A program made the position numbers and the translations under genes. Shown here one piece after another: positions 55,009 through 62,749 of a DNA stretch of 64,000 nt; positions within the stretch are counted from its first letter, which is position 1, and the number at the start of each line of letters is the position of its first letter. Source of the DNA: Dermatophilus congolensis (GTDB taxonomy: Bacteria > Actinomycetota > Actinomycetes > Actinomycetales > Dermatophilaceae); NCBI RefSeq assembly GCF_900447215.1, contig NZ_UFYA01000001.1, positions 806,001-870,000 of the forward strand. The letters run 5' to 3'. The notes below the pieces were generated by a model. That model was not told where the DNA came from, did no database searches, and was given only the letters and a program-made list of their open reading frames with translations.

Positions 55009-55047
55009 CGCGTGCCTTCCTTGAAAGACCGTGGGGGCCGAGGAGGT

Positions 55048-55135
55048 ACGTCGAGTTCCTAAGCGCGTCTGGGGCGCTGGTCGTGCGATGCACCAATCGT
55101 CCCTTCCATCGAGGGCGGATGCGAGAACTCGACGT
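55048..55135 (-). ncRNA. Structured leader upstream of the lipoprotein-chelatase operon (unidentified)
   Basis: ACGTCGAGTTC (55048-55058) and GAACTCGACGT (55125-55135) form a perfect 11-bp stem around 66 bases that contain further pairs (such as GGTGCATCGCAC). It sits 40-127 bases before the lipoprotein start, in its likely 5' leader. I do not recognise a cobalamin, TPP or NiCo riboswitch; in particular no B12 box. Confidence 0.45.
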
Positions 55136-55523
55136 GCCCCGAGATGGCCGGTGGTTTTCCCCGTAAAAATTAAGGGGGTCACCGTCGCGAGATGGTGCCG
55201 GTGGTACCTGGTAGCTCGAGGGTGTCGTGTTTTCGCGGCGGACGCCCCATGGTGGCATGAGGGGCTCAATGGAGTGGTGTTTCTAAAGGATCTGGAGACC
55301 GAGGTCTCAGGACGCTCTGCGCGAAAGTTCACTGCGTGTCTTCGTGACCTGCATGTTTGTGGAGTGTTGCGTCTGTTTAAAGTGTTTAGGTGCGTCGTAA
55401 AGTGGGACTACGGCATGGCGTACATAGCGGCGGGGTCGCCCCTAAACATCCCGGCCTCGCCGCCACGAAACACACAACCGCCGTAACGCACACATCAAAG
55501 AGGCGATAACGAAGGGAACACAC
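55136..55523. other. Divergent promoter region between lipoprotein and manganese importer operons
   Basis: About 390 bases without a supported gene. GTTTAGG (about 55384-55390) and CCTAAAC (about 55440-55446) form an inverted repeat 130 bases before the importer and could be metal-repressor sites, at low confidence. GAAGGGA near 55512 is the ribosome-binding site of the importer's first gene. Confidence 0.35.
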
Positions 55524-56480
55524 ATGCGGCGGCACCACAGCAGGAGACCCACGAGAAAAGCACCCCGATGGGTTATCGCCGCCGCTGCCGCGACCAGTGC
55601 CGCAGTGTTCCTGACTGCCTGCGCCCCCGGCTCATCCACCAATGGCAGCTCCACTAAAAAACCCGTGGTCTTGACTACGTTCACCGTGTTAGCTGACATC
55701 GCCAGCAATATCGCCGGGAACCACCTCGACGTACGCTCTATCACCAAACCTGGCGCTGAAATTCACGGCTATGAACCCACTCCCGGCGACATCGCTAAAG
55801 CATCTGAGGCTGACCTCATCCTTGATAACGGTCTCAACCTCGAACAGTGGTTCACCAAATTCGTTTCCACTGTGAAAACTCCCCACACCGTGGTCTCTGC
55901 AGGCGTCACCCCGATCAACATCACCGAAGACGCCTATGCCGGAAAACCCAACCCGCACGCGTGGATGAGCCCCAGCGCTGTCGAAACCTACGTGGACAAT
56001 ATGGTCACTGCCTTCAGCAAACTCGACCCCGCTCACGCCAACGATTACCGCGCAAACGGCGCCACCTACAAAAACGAACTCCGTAAAGTCCGCACCGATT
56101 TGACCACTACTTTGCACACTCTTCCCGAGAACCAACGCGCCCTGGTCACCTGCGAAGGAGCGTTCTCCTACCTCGCTAAAGACGCCGGGCTGACCGAAAA
56201 ATACATTTGGCCCGTCAACGCTGAACAGCAAGCCACGCCCCAACAAATCACCTCGGTCATCGATTTCGTCCGCAGCAACAAGATTCCCGCCGTGTTCTGC
56301 GAATCCACCGTTTCAGACAAGCCCATGAAACAAGTCGTTGACGCAACGGAGACCACCTTCGGTGGCACTCTCTACGTCGACTCTCTTTCCGCCGCCGACG
56401 GGCCCGTCCCCACCTACCTCGACCTCATCCGCCACGATGCTAAAACCATCGCTGGCGCTCTTACGGGAAAAACACAATGA
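55524..56480 (+). CDS. Manganese/zinc-type ABC substrate-binding lipoprotein
   Basis: A 318-residue cluster 9 solute-binding protein. Basic N-terminus, hydrophobic stretch and lipobox LTAC (C33). Probable metal ligands H81 (EIHGYEP), H145 (NPHAWMS), E211 (CEGAFSYL) and D286 (YVDSLS), the His-His-Glu-Asp set of PsaA/MntA-type manganese binders. No His-rich loop of zinc-type ZnuA. First gene of the importer; the stop overlaps the ATPase start (ATGA). Confidence 0.92.
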   Translation: MRRHHSRRPTRKAPRWVIAAAAATSAAVFLTACAPGSSTNGSSTKKPVVLTTFTVLADIASNIAGNHLDVRSITKPGAEIHGYEPTPGDIAKASEADLILDNGLNLEQWFTKFVSTVKTPHTVVSAGVTPINITEDAYAGKPNPHAWMSPSAVETYVDNMVTAFSKLDPAHANDYRANGATYKNELRKVRTDLTTTLHTLPENQRALVTCEGAFSYLAKDAGLTEKYIWPVNAEQQATPQQITSVIDFVRSNKIPAVFCESTVSDKPMKQVVDATETTFGGTLYVDSLSAADGPVPTYLDLIRHDAKTIAGALTGKTQ

Positions 56481-57211
56481 CCCTTGCCGTTGACGTAACC
56501 AACGTTCACGTCCGCTACGGCGATATCACCGCTTTATCGGGCGCGACTTTGCACGTCATGCCCGGACGGATCTGCGGACTCATCGGAATGAACGGCTCGG
56601 GAAAATCCACACTTTTTAAAACCATCATGGGGATCACTTCCCACCATGAGGGCAGCATCAGTATCAACGGCTCCGACACCGCCACCGCCCGCCGTAATGG
56701 CTTGATCGGATATGTGCCCCAAAACGAAGACGTTGACTGGGCCTTCCCTATCAGTGTTCGCGACGTTGTCATGATGGGACGGTACGGGCATCAAGGATTC
56801 ACCCGACGGCCACGCCCCACTGACCACGCCGCTGTTGATGAGGCTCTCGCCCGCGTCGACCTGACTGACCTCGCCCACCGCCAGATCGGTAACCTCTCCG
56901 GCGGTCAACGTAAACGAGCATTCGTTGCTCGTGGAATCGCGCAAGGAGCACGCATTCTCCTGTTGGATGAACCTTTCGCTGGCGTCGATAAACGTTCCGA
57001 AAAAACAATCGTGGACCTCCTCAAAAACCTTGCTGCCAGCGGCGTTACCGTCATCGTCTCTACCCACGACTTGCATGCCTTGCCTGATCTGGCTGATGAA
57101 GCCGCTCTCTTGCTGCGACGTACCCTCTTCCATGGTCCCGTCGCTGAGGCGTTACGGCCAGAAAACCTCACCCGCGCTTTTGGTCTCGACACCCTTCAAG
57201 AACAGTGGTGA
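56477..57211 (+). CDS. Manganese-type ABC transporter ATP-binding protein
   Basis: A 244-residue ATPase: Walker A GMNGSGKST, Q-loop YVPQNEDVDW (the typical cluster 9 wording), signature LSGGQRKR, Walker B ILLLDEP with FAGVD. Overlaps both neighbours, so the importer is made as a coupled three-gene unit. Confidence 0.94.
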   Translation: MTLAVDVTNVHVRYGDITALSGATLHVMPGRICGLIGMNGSGKSTLFKTIMGITSHHEGSISINGSDTATARRNGLIGYVPQNEDVDWAFPISVRDVVMMGRYGHQGFTRRPRPTDHAAVDEALARVDLTDLAHRQIGNLSGGQRKRAFVARGIAQGARILLLDEPFAGVDKRSEKTIVDLLKNLAASGVTVIVSTHDLHALPDLADEAALLLRRTLFHGPVAEALRPENLTRAFGLDTLQEQW

Positions 57212-58191
57212 ACCTTGTGCTCAATTTCCTTCTTGAACCCCTTCACTACGAATTCCTTCTGCGTGCACTCGCTGCCACCACGATCGCTGCAGCGGTGAGT
57301 GGGTTTCTTTCTTGCTGGCTAGTTCTCATTGGCTGGTCCCTCATGGGGGATGCGGTCTCGCACGCTGTGCTACCTGGGGTGGTGTTGGCCTACATCCTGG
57401 GGATCCCGTTTGCGGTGGGAGCATTGGTGTTCGGGGTGTTAGCAGTAGCGCTGATCGGGGCGGTGCGTACCGGCAGCAGAGTGAAAGAAGACGCTGCTAT
57501 CGGGATCGTGTTCACCACGTTGTTCGCTGCTGGGCTGGTATTGATCTCAGTCACCCCTAGCCACATGGACTTGCAGCATGTGGTTTTCGGGAACATCCTC
57601 GGCGTCGGTGACACAGACCTTATCCAGATTGGGTTACTGGCGGCGGTGGCTTTCGCTGTCTTGGTGCTTAAACGCCGTGACCTGATGCTGTTCGCGTTCG
57701 ACCCGGTGCATGCTCAAGCAATCGGTCTGCGTCCTCGTGTCCTGTCCGGGATTTTGCTCACTTTGCTCGCATTCACTGCCGTGGTGGCGTTGCAAGTGGT
57801 GGGGGTGATCCTTGTGGTGGCGATGCTCGTGATTCCTGGGGCGACTGCTTATCTGCTCACAGACAGGTTTGAGCGGATGCTGCTACTTGCCCCGGCCACA
57901 TCAGTGGCGTGCTCGGTGGTGGGGATTTACGTCAGTTTCTGGCTGGATGTTTCCTCTGGCGGCATCATCGTTGTGCTGCAAGGCTGCCTGTTTGGTGTGG
58001 TGATGCTGTTTGCGCCGCGGCACGGCGTGATATCGCGGTGGCTCATGAGAGGTAGAGCTGCTCACTCAGGTGCTGATGCCGCCTGTACTACCCAGACCGC
58101 GTCAGTTGCGGCGGCGCCCAGCACTAACGGGGCCTCATCATCATCGACGAAAACATTCACTGACCCCGAAAACGCAGCGCCCGGCACGTAG
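57205..58191 (+). CDS. Manganese-type ABC transporter permease (ABC-3 family)
   Basis: A 328-residue permease with about eight membrane segments. Family sequence is clear (GWSLMGDAVSHAVLPGVVLAY, KEDAAIGIVFTT, HVVFGNILGV). GTG 57205 or GTG 57208 may be used; the latter gives a GTGA overlap with the ATPase stop. The last 45 residues are a hydrophilic Ala/Ser/Thr tail. Those final 130 bases overlap, on the other strand, the end of the MntR-type gene. Confidence 0.92.
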   Translation: MVNLVLNFLLEPLHYEFLLRALAATTIAAAVSGFLSCWLVLIGWSLMGDAVSHAVLPGVVLAYILGIPFAVGALVFGVLAVALIGAVRTGSRVKEDAAIGIVFTTLFAAGLVLISVTPSHMDLQHVVFGNILGVGDTDLIQIGLLAAVAFAVLVLKRRDLMLFAFDPVHAQAIGLRPRVLSGILLTLLAFTAVVALQVVGVILVVAMLVIPGATAYLLTDRFERMLLLAPATSVACSVVGIYVSFWLDVSSGGIIVVLQGCLFGVVMLFAPRHGVISRWLMRGRAAHSGADAACTTQTASVAAAPSTNGASSSSTKTFTDPENAAPGT

Positions 58192-58751
58192 CGCACAACG
58201 GTTCCCACCCCGATACCGTGCCCGGCGAAAAATTGCAGCAGTTCTGGGTTTCTGTCACAGATCCGTACGACACGCAGATCCGTGGCTGCTGGAGCCTGGG
58301 TCAAAACAGTAGCGTCGGGGTGGGTGACGGCACCATCAGAACTCGGGATGGGGTCGCCGTGCGGATCATGGGTGGGGTTTCCCAGGTGTGCTGCTAGGCG
58401 CTCTACCAAAAGATCCGACACCGCATGCTCAAGGGATTCGGCTTCGGCATGTACTTCATCCCATTGGTACCCCAACGTCTGGACCAAAAACGTTTCGAGT
58501 AAGCGGTGGCGCCGCACCATCGCGACCGCATATGCACGCCCTGTGGGGGTGAGCGTCACCGCACCGTAGGGGGCATGTTCAACAAGCCCTTGGGCAGTGA
58601 GCTTACGCACTGCGTCAGAAGCGCTGGAGAGTTTCACGCCCACGCGCGAGGCTAACGCTGAAGCGGTGACAGGAGTGTTTGACCATTCCTGCAGACCCCA
58701 GATGGCTTTGAGGTAATTCTGTGAACTCGTCGACAGGGCGGAGACCGACAT
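58062..58751 (-). CDS. DtxR/MntR-family metal-dependent repressor
   Basis: A 229-residue regulator: winged helix (YLKAIWGLQEWSNTPVTASALA, SSASDAVRKLTAQGLV), dimerisation/metal domain (RRHRLLETFLVQTLGYQWDEVHAEAESLEHAVSD, with the His/Glu ligands in H-x-E), and a C-terminal FeoA/SH3-like domain. Placed tail-to-tail with the manganese importer, so manganese-dependent repression of that importer is likely. Its C-terminal coding end overlaps the permease gene. Confidence 0.92.
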   Translation of the reverse strand: MSVSALSTSSQNYLKAIWGLQEWSNTPVTASALASRVGVKLSSASDAVRKLTAQGLVEHAPYGAVTLTPTGRAYAVAMVRRHRLLETFLVQTLGYQWDEVHAEAESLEHAVSDLLVERLAAHLGNPTHDPHGDPIPSSDGAVTHPDATVLTQAPAATDLRVVRICDRNPELLQFFAGHGIGVGTVVRYVPGAAFSGSVNVFVDDDEAPLVLGAAATDAVWVVQAASAPE

Positions 58752-59039
58752 GTTGGCAGATTATCGGAACAGCAACAGTCGAAGTTAGAGCGCAGCGAGG
58801 TAGTCACTGACCCATCGGGGCTGATGCGACCGGTTGAGGTGTCCGTAAAAAATATGGGTATGCGAATACATCACTGTGATCAGCGTCACATTAAGGTATT
58901 TATATACCCGTATAGGAGTGACATGTAATACGTTGCTACGAAAGAAAAGTCTCCAGTGTAAAACTTACTAATTACTTATTTTTATCAGAATGAATTATTC
59001 AGCAACTAAAAACTGATGTGACCGAGAGAGATAGGTGGA
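58752..59039 (+). other. Low-GC promoter region of the ABC/FtsX exporter
   Basis: Base composition drops to AT-rich here. Besides the Crp-like site there are AT-rich stretches after 58891 that could form a promoter, and AGGAG (58914-58918) leads into ATG-TAA at 58923-58928, a start-stop pair with no peptide. Confidence 0.4.
58875..58890. promoter_or_regulatory. Perfect Crp/GlxR-type binding palindrome
   Basis: TGTGATCAGCGTCACA matches the TGTGA-N6-TCACA consensus exactly. It lies 150 bases before the exporter genes and 124 bases upstream of the divergent repressor gene. Confidence 0.65.
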
Positions 59040-59776
59040 GTGAGTACTCATCCTTGGATTCGCGCTGAAGGTGTCGTGAAGTTTTCCGATAGATGCACAG
59101 AGGGAAAACAGGCGCCGATTCTGGAAAATTGTTCCCTGGAAATAAAAGAGGGCGGATTAACGGCTATCGTTGGCCCAAGTGGCGCAGGTAAGACATCTCT
59201 CTTGTATTGCCTTGGGGGTTAGATAAGCCAAATAAGGGTACAGTGGTAATTAACGGCACTGATATATATGGCCTTAATGACGAGAAACGCACGCGCTTCC
59301 TGCGCGAAAATGTTAGTTTCGTCTTTCAAGATTATAATTTAATCGACTATTTAAGTGTTGAAGATAATATATGCCTCCCTCGTGAATTAGCAAAGAAGCA
59401 CATCGACCCCGCCAGTGTGGATGATATCTTGCACCGTTTCGGCCTCCATGAAAGAAAAAACGCAAAAGTCAAGACTCTCTCCGGCGGTGAACAGCAGCGC
59501 GCGGCTCTATGTCACGCTATTCTCATGCGCCCATCTATTATTTTTGCTGACGAGCCAACGGGGGCACTTGATACTGCCAATACGAACACTGTTTTACATG
59601 TTCTCCAAGACATGGCAACGAAACACTGCTCGGTTGTCATGGTTACGCATGACATGGAATCCGCAGCATTGGCCGACAAAGTCGTTTTTATGCGTGACGG
59701 TTCCATTGAAAACATTACTGGCCCTACCAATGCTGGTGAAATAATGCGCGCTATGGTAAGACTTGAGGATAAATAA
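59040..59776 (+). pseudogene. LolD/MacB-type ABC exporter ATPase, broken by a one-base frameshift
   Basis: Two adjoining frames make one ATPase. 59040-59222 gives Walker A GPSGAGKTS and stops after LLYCLGG. From about 59207 the next frame continues LDKPNKGTVVINGTD, with Q-loop FVFQDYNL, signature LSGGEQQR, Walker B IIFADEP and TGALD. Adding one G to the G5 run at 59214-59218 would restore a protein of about 245 residues. It is either a mutation, a slippage switch or a sequencing error. The partner is the FtsX-like permease immediately downstream. Codon use is more AT-rich than around it. Confidence 0.85.
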
Positions 59777-59778
59777 GA

Positions 59779-61164
59779 ATGTACAAATATGCGCGCCGAG
59801 TACTAATGGCCAACTTTGGGGCTTGGGTGCCTGCTATGGCCACTATTGCAATAGTTACAGCGCTGGTCACCATGTGTTCGACACAGTTCTTTTGGACGCG
59901 AGACCCAAAATTCATCGACGCGGTAAATCAACAAAGATATTCATTATCTGAGTTTACAATTGTCGCCCAAACAATCTATATAGTTGTTCTTTTACTCGCA
60001 TTTTTTTCTTTAACGGTTGTCGGAAAGTCAACAGTTGACTCGACTCGTCGAATATTCGCTCAGTGGCGCCTCATTGGAGCCACACCCCGCGATGTCCGTT
60101 TCGGCACCTACTCGATAATCGCCTTATGTTCACTTCTCGGGGCCGCCCCAGGGACTGTCCTGGGTACCGCACTTAGCTATGTCGTCGTTCCAGCTTTCAA
60201 TCAACTCGCCGCATCGGGTTTTGATACACCTATCCTCCCGCCCTCATTGCTAGCAGTCGCAGCCTCATTCACTTTAAGTGTTTTTACGTGTTTTTTCGGA
60301 GCAATAGGGTCGGTGCGGATAGCTTCACGGGCAAGACCGATTGAGGTTTTCCGGAGCTCAGTCACTACTCAGAAAAGTAAGCAATGGTGGAAAATTCCTA
60401 CTTTAGCTATATTGTTGCTGATAATCCTATCTATTTTGATCCTAGTTGGGGTTACCGATGGCATGAAGGTAGGCTTATCGTTCGTAGTGAACACTTCTCT
60501 GCATAATGGAATGATGGCTGTTATGTTTATTTTCCTTATGGGTAACAGTTCAGTCATATTCGTCTTGAAACTGTTAGGGAATCTCGCAGGGAAATCTGGC
60601 AGCGTTACGGGTCGACTAGCGGCACAAGCTGCATCTGAGCGCGCGGCATTCAGCGCGAATACAGTAGCGCCCCTGGCTGCCGGACTAGGAAGTATTGGGG
60701 TAATACTGGTTTCTATAGAATCTGCTGCCTCGATAATCAAAACTCTTGACAGCTCAAAAGCAGCAAACATGGTGGATACGCTAGTAATCGTGGCACTCAT
60801 TGCTGTAGTGCTTCTCACTACTTCCGCAGCTGTTATTTCGCTCTCTTCAAGGCAAATGAGCCATGAGAGATCTTTGCTGAGAATCGCTGGGATGCCAAGA
60901 AAACAAATAACTATATGGTACCTCTGGCAAGGATTTTTGCTTTCTCTTACCGCAACGCTACGAGCGGCTTCCCCAATTTTAGTAGCCATGGTAACTGCAG
61001 CAATAAGTTCCGTTAGTTACGTTGGGCACCCAATCATCGTCTTCCCGTGGTTAGCAATAATCTTTGGTGTCGTTTCATGCTGGATAGTGCTCTTCCTTGT
61101 TCAATGGCTCCCCGCTCGCCGCTCACTATCCGAAGACATCGCCGTCGGCCTCCGATCAGAATAA
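59779..61164 (+). CDS. FtsX-like permease of an ABC exporter
   Basis: A 461-residue membrane protein starting 2 bases after the ATPase frame. About ten hydrophobic segments; two FtsX-like halves (STRRIFAQWRLIGATPRDVR and SHERSLLRIAGMPRKQIT are the equivalent cytoplasmic turns). Such pairs export or give immunity to peptides, or act with cell-wall sensors. Codons are clearly lower in GC than the neighbours, suggesting acquisition by transfer. Function would be lost if the ATPase is truly broken. Confidence 0.85.
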   Translation: MYKYARRVLMANFGAWVPAMATIAIVTALVTMCSTQFFWTRDPKFIDAVNQQRYSLSEFTIVAQTIYIVVLLLAFFSLTVVGKSTVDSTRRIFAQWRLIGATPRDVRFGTYSIIALCSLLGAAPGTVLGTALSYVVVPAFNQLAASGFDTPILPPSLLAVAASFTLSVFTCFFGAIGSVRIASRARPIEVFRSSVTTQKSKQWWKIPTLAILLLIILSILILVGVTDGMKVGLSFVVNTSLHNGMMAVMFIFLMGNSSVIFVLKLLGNLAGKSGSVTGRLAAQAASERAAFSANTVAPLAAGLGSIGVILVSIESAASIIKTLDSSKAANMVDTLVIVALIAVVLLTTSAAVISLSSRQMSHERSLLRIAGMPRKQITIWYLWQGFLLSLTATLRAASPILVAMVTAAISSVSYVGHPIIVFPWLAIIFGVVSCWIVLFLVQWLPARRSLSEDIAVGLRSE

Positions 61165-61446
61165 AATCAACACAAGCCCCCGGAGATCTTGAAGGTTAAA
61201 GTCAACCAAAAGTTCTACTTTCTGTATTTTTTCCTTCCACAAAAGGGTTTCGTCGGGTACTTTCACCTGGTCACCTTCTTGGTGACACCGCACGTACAAC
61301 ACGGCCACACCCGCCCCACCGCAAGGAACACTCCGCGGGTGCGCCGACCACGCGCGGTCCACGATCCCCATAGGCGAGGGTCGGTGGCATCAGACCTGGT
61401 GCAGCCCGTACTCCGCCTCTGGGCAGAGCACGCGGAGGTACCCCGT
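61165..61446 (+). other. Spacer upstream of rocD
   Basis: About 280 bases without a supported gene; GC content rises back to normal along it. GGTCACC-TTCTT-GGTGAC (about 61269-61286) forms a small hairpin. The open frame here joins rocD but has no homology. GGAGG at 61434-61438 is the rocD ribosome-binding site. Confidence 0.4.
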
Positions 61447-62709
61447 ATGACCCAGTCCATCGACATCTCAACGAGCCACGTAGGTGAACGCACCAACGTG
61501 CACCTCGCAGCGGCAGAAGCCGCCATCACACCGAATTACGCCCCTTTGCCGGTTGTGCTTGCCAGCGGAGAAGGCGCCTGGGTGACAGATGTGGATGGAC
61601 GCCGCTACCTCGACGCGTTGGCAGGATACTCAGCCCTGAACTTCGGACACCGACACCCAGGACTCACCGCAGTCGCGCACGAACAGCTGGACACATTGAC
61701 ACTGACCAGCCGTGCCTTCCACTCCGACCGCCTCGCAGACTTCTGCACCGAACTAGCAGCACTGTGCGGTAAAGAAATGGTCCTGCCAATGAACACCGGC
61801 GCCGAAGCAGTCGAAAGCGGCATCAAAGTGGTCCGCCGCTGGGGATCACTGCGTAAAGGCGTCACACCCGAACACTCAAAAATCATCGTCATGGACGGCA
61901 ACTTCCACGGCCGCACCACCACCATCGTCGGCTTCTCCACAGACCCCGACGCACGCGAGCACTTCGGCCCCTTTACCCCCGGATTCCAGGTAGTCCCTTA
62001 CGGCGACGCCACCGCACTCGAAGCCGCGATCGATGAGCACACCGTGGCCGTACTAGTAGAACCAATCCAAGGCGAGGGCGGCGTGATCATCCCACCAGCC
62101 GACTTCCTCCCCACCGTGCGGCGCCTATGCACCGAACACCAAGTCTTGATGATCGCCGACGAAATCCAGTCAGGCCTAGGCCGCACCGGGCGCCTATTCG
62201 CATGCGACCACGTAGACGTAGTGCCCGACATGTACCTGCTGGGTAAAGCACTCGGTGGTGGAATCCTGCCCGTTTCAGCAGTCGTGGCCGACCGAGACGT
62301 GCTAGGTGTACTCACCCCCGGTTCGCACGGGTCAACCTTCGGCGGAAACCCATTCTCGGCAGCAGTGGGCCTAGCAGTGGTGCGCCTACTAGCAACCGGC
62401 GAATTCCAGAACCGCGCCAGCGAACTAGAACCAGTGATGCGAGAAGGACTCGACAAGCTCGTTGGACACGGCGTGGAAAACTACCGACTCGTGGGCTTGT
62501 GGGCCGGAGTCGACATCGACCCAGCCCTCATGACCGGTAAACAAGCCGCCAAACGTATGGCTCAAGAAGGCGTACTCGTCAAAGAAACCCACGGATCCAC
62601 AATCAGGTTGGCTCCGCCGCTAGTTGTCACCGCCGAGGAAGTACGACTCATCACGGACACCCTGAAAAAGGTCCTCACCGACGCAGCAGTCACCTCCGAA
62701 CAAAACTGA
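61447..62709 (+). CDS. rocD: Ornithine aminotransferase
   Basis: A 420-residue class III PLP aminotransferase making glutamate-5-semialdehyde from ornithine and 2-oxoglutarate in arginine/proline metabolism. Cofactor lysine K267 in LLGKALGGG; PLP-binding ADEIQSGLGRTG; the ornithine-type MNTGAEAVESGIK. ATG 61447 gives the family-length protein and follows GGAGG; the longer frame to 61189 is rejected. Confidence 0.93.
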   Translation: MTQSIDISTSHVGERTNVHLAAAEAAITPNYAPLPVVLASGEGAWVTDVDGRRYLDALAGYSALNFGHRHPGLTAVAHEQLDTLTLTSRAFHSDRLADFCTELAALCGKEMVLPMNTGAEAVESGIKVVRRWGSLRKGVTPEHSKIIVMDGNFHGRTTTIVGFSTDPDAREHFGPFTPGFQVVPYGDATALEAAIDEHTVAVLVEPIQGEGGVIIPPADFLPTVRRLCTEHQVLMIADEIQSGLGRTGRLFACDHVDVVPDMYLLGKALGGGILPVSAVVADRDVLGVLTPGSHGSTFGGNPFSAAVGLAVVRLLATGEFQNRASELEPVMREGLDKLVGHGVENYRLVGLWAGVDIDPALMTGKQAAKRMAQEGVLVKETHGSTIRLAPPLVVTAEEVRLITDTLKKVLTDAAVTSEQN

Positions 62710-62718
62710 CCCCCAGCA

Positions 62719-62749
62719 AGGCGGCCACCTCACTTCGCGGTGGCCGCCT
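62719..62749. terminator. Terminator after rocD, overlapping the end of the convergent gene
   Basis: Perfect 11-bp stem 62719-62729 / 62739-62749 with loop TCACTTCGC. Its right arm lies inside the last codons of the minus-strand gene. Confidence 0.75.

Noticed and set aside
54972-55486. Small plus-strand open frames between the lipoprotein and the manganese importer
   Set aside because: They are antisense to the leader and lipoprotein start, have no homology or membrane pattern, and odd composition.
61189-61446. N-terminal extension of ornithine aminotransferase
   Set aside because: Extra residues have no family match; ATG 61447 with GGAGG gives the normal protein.
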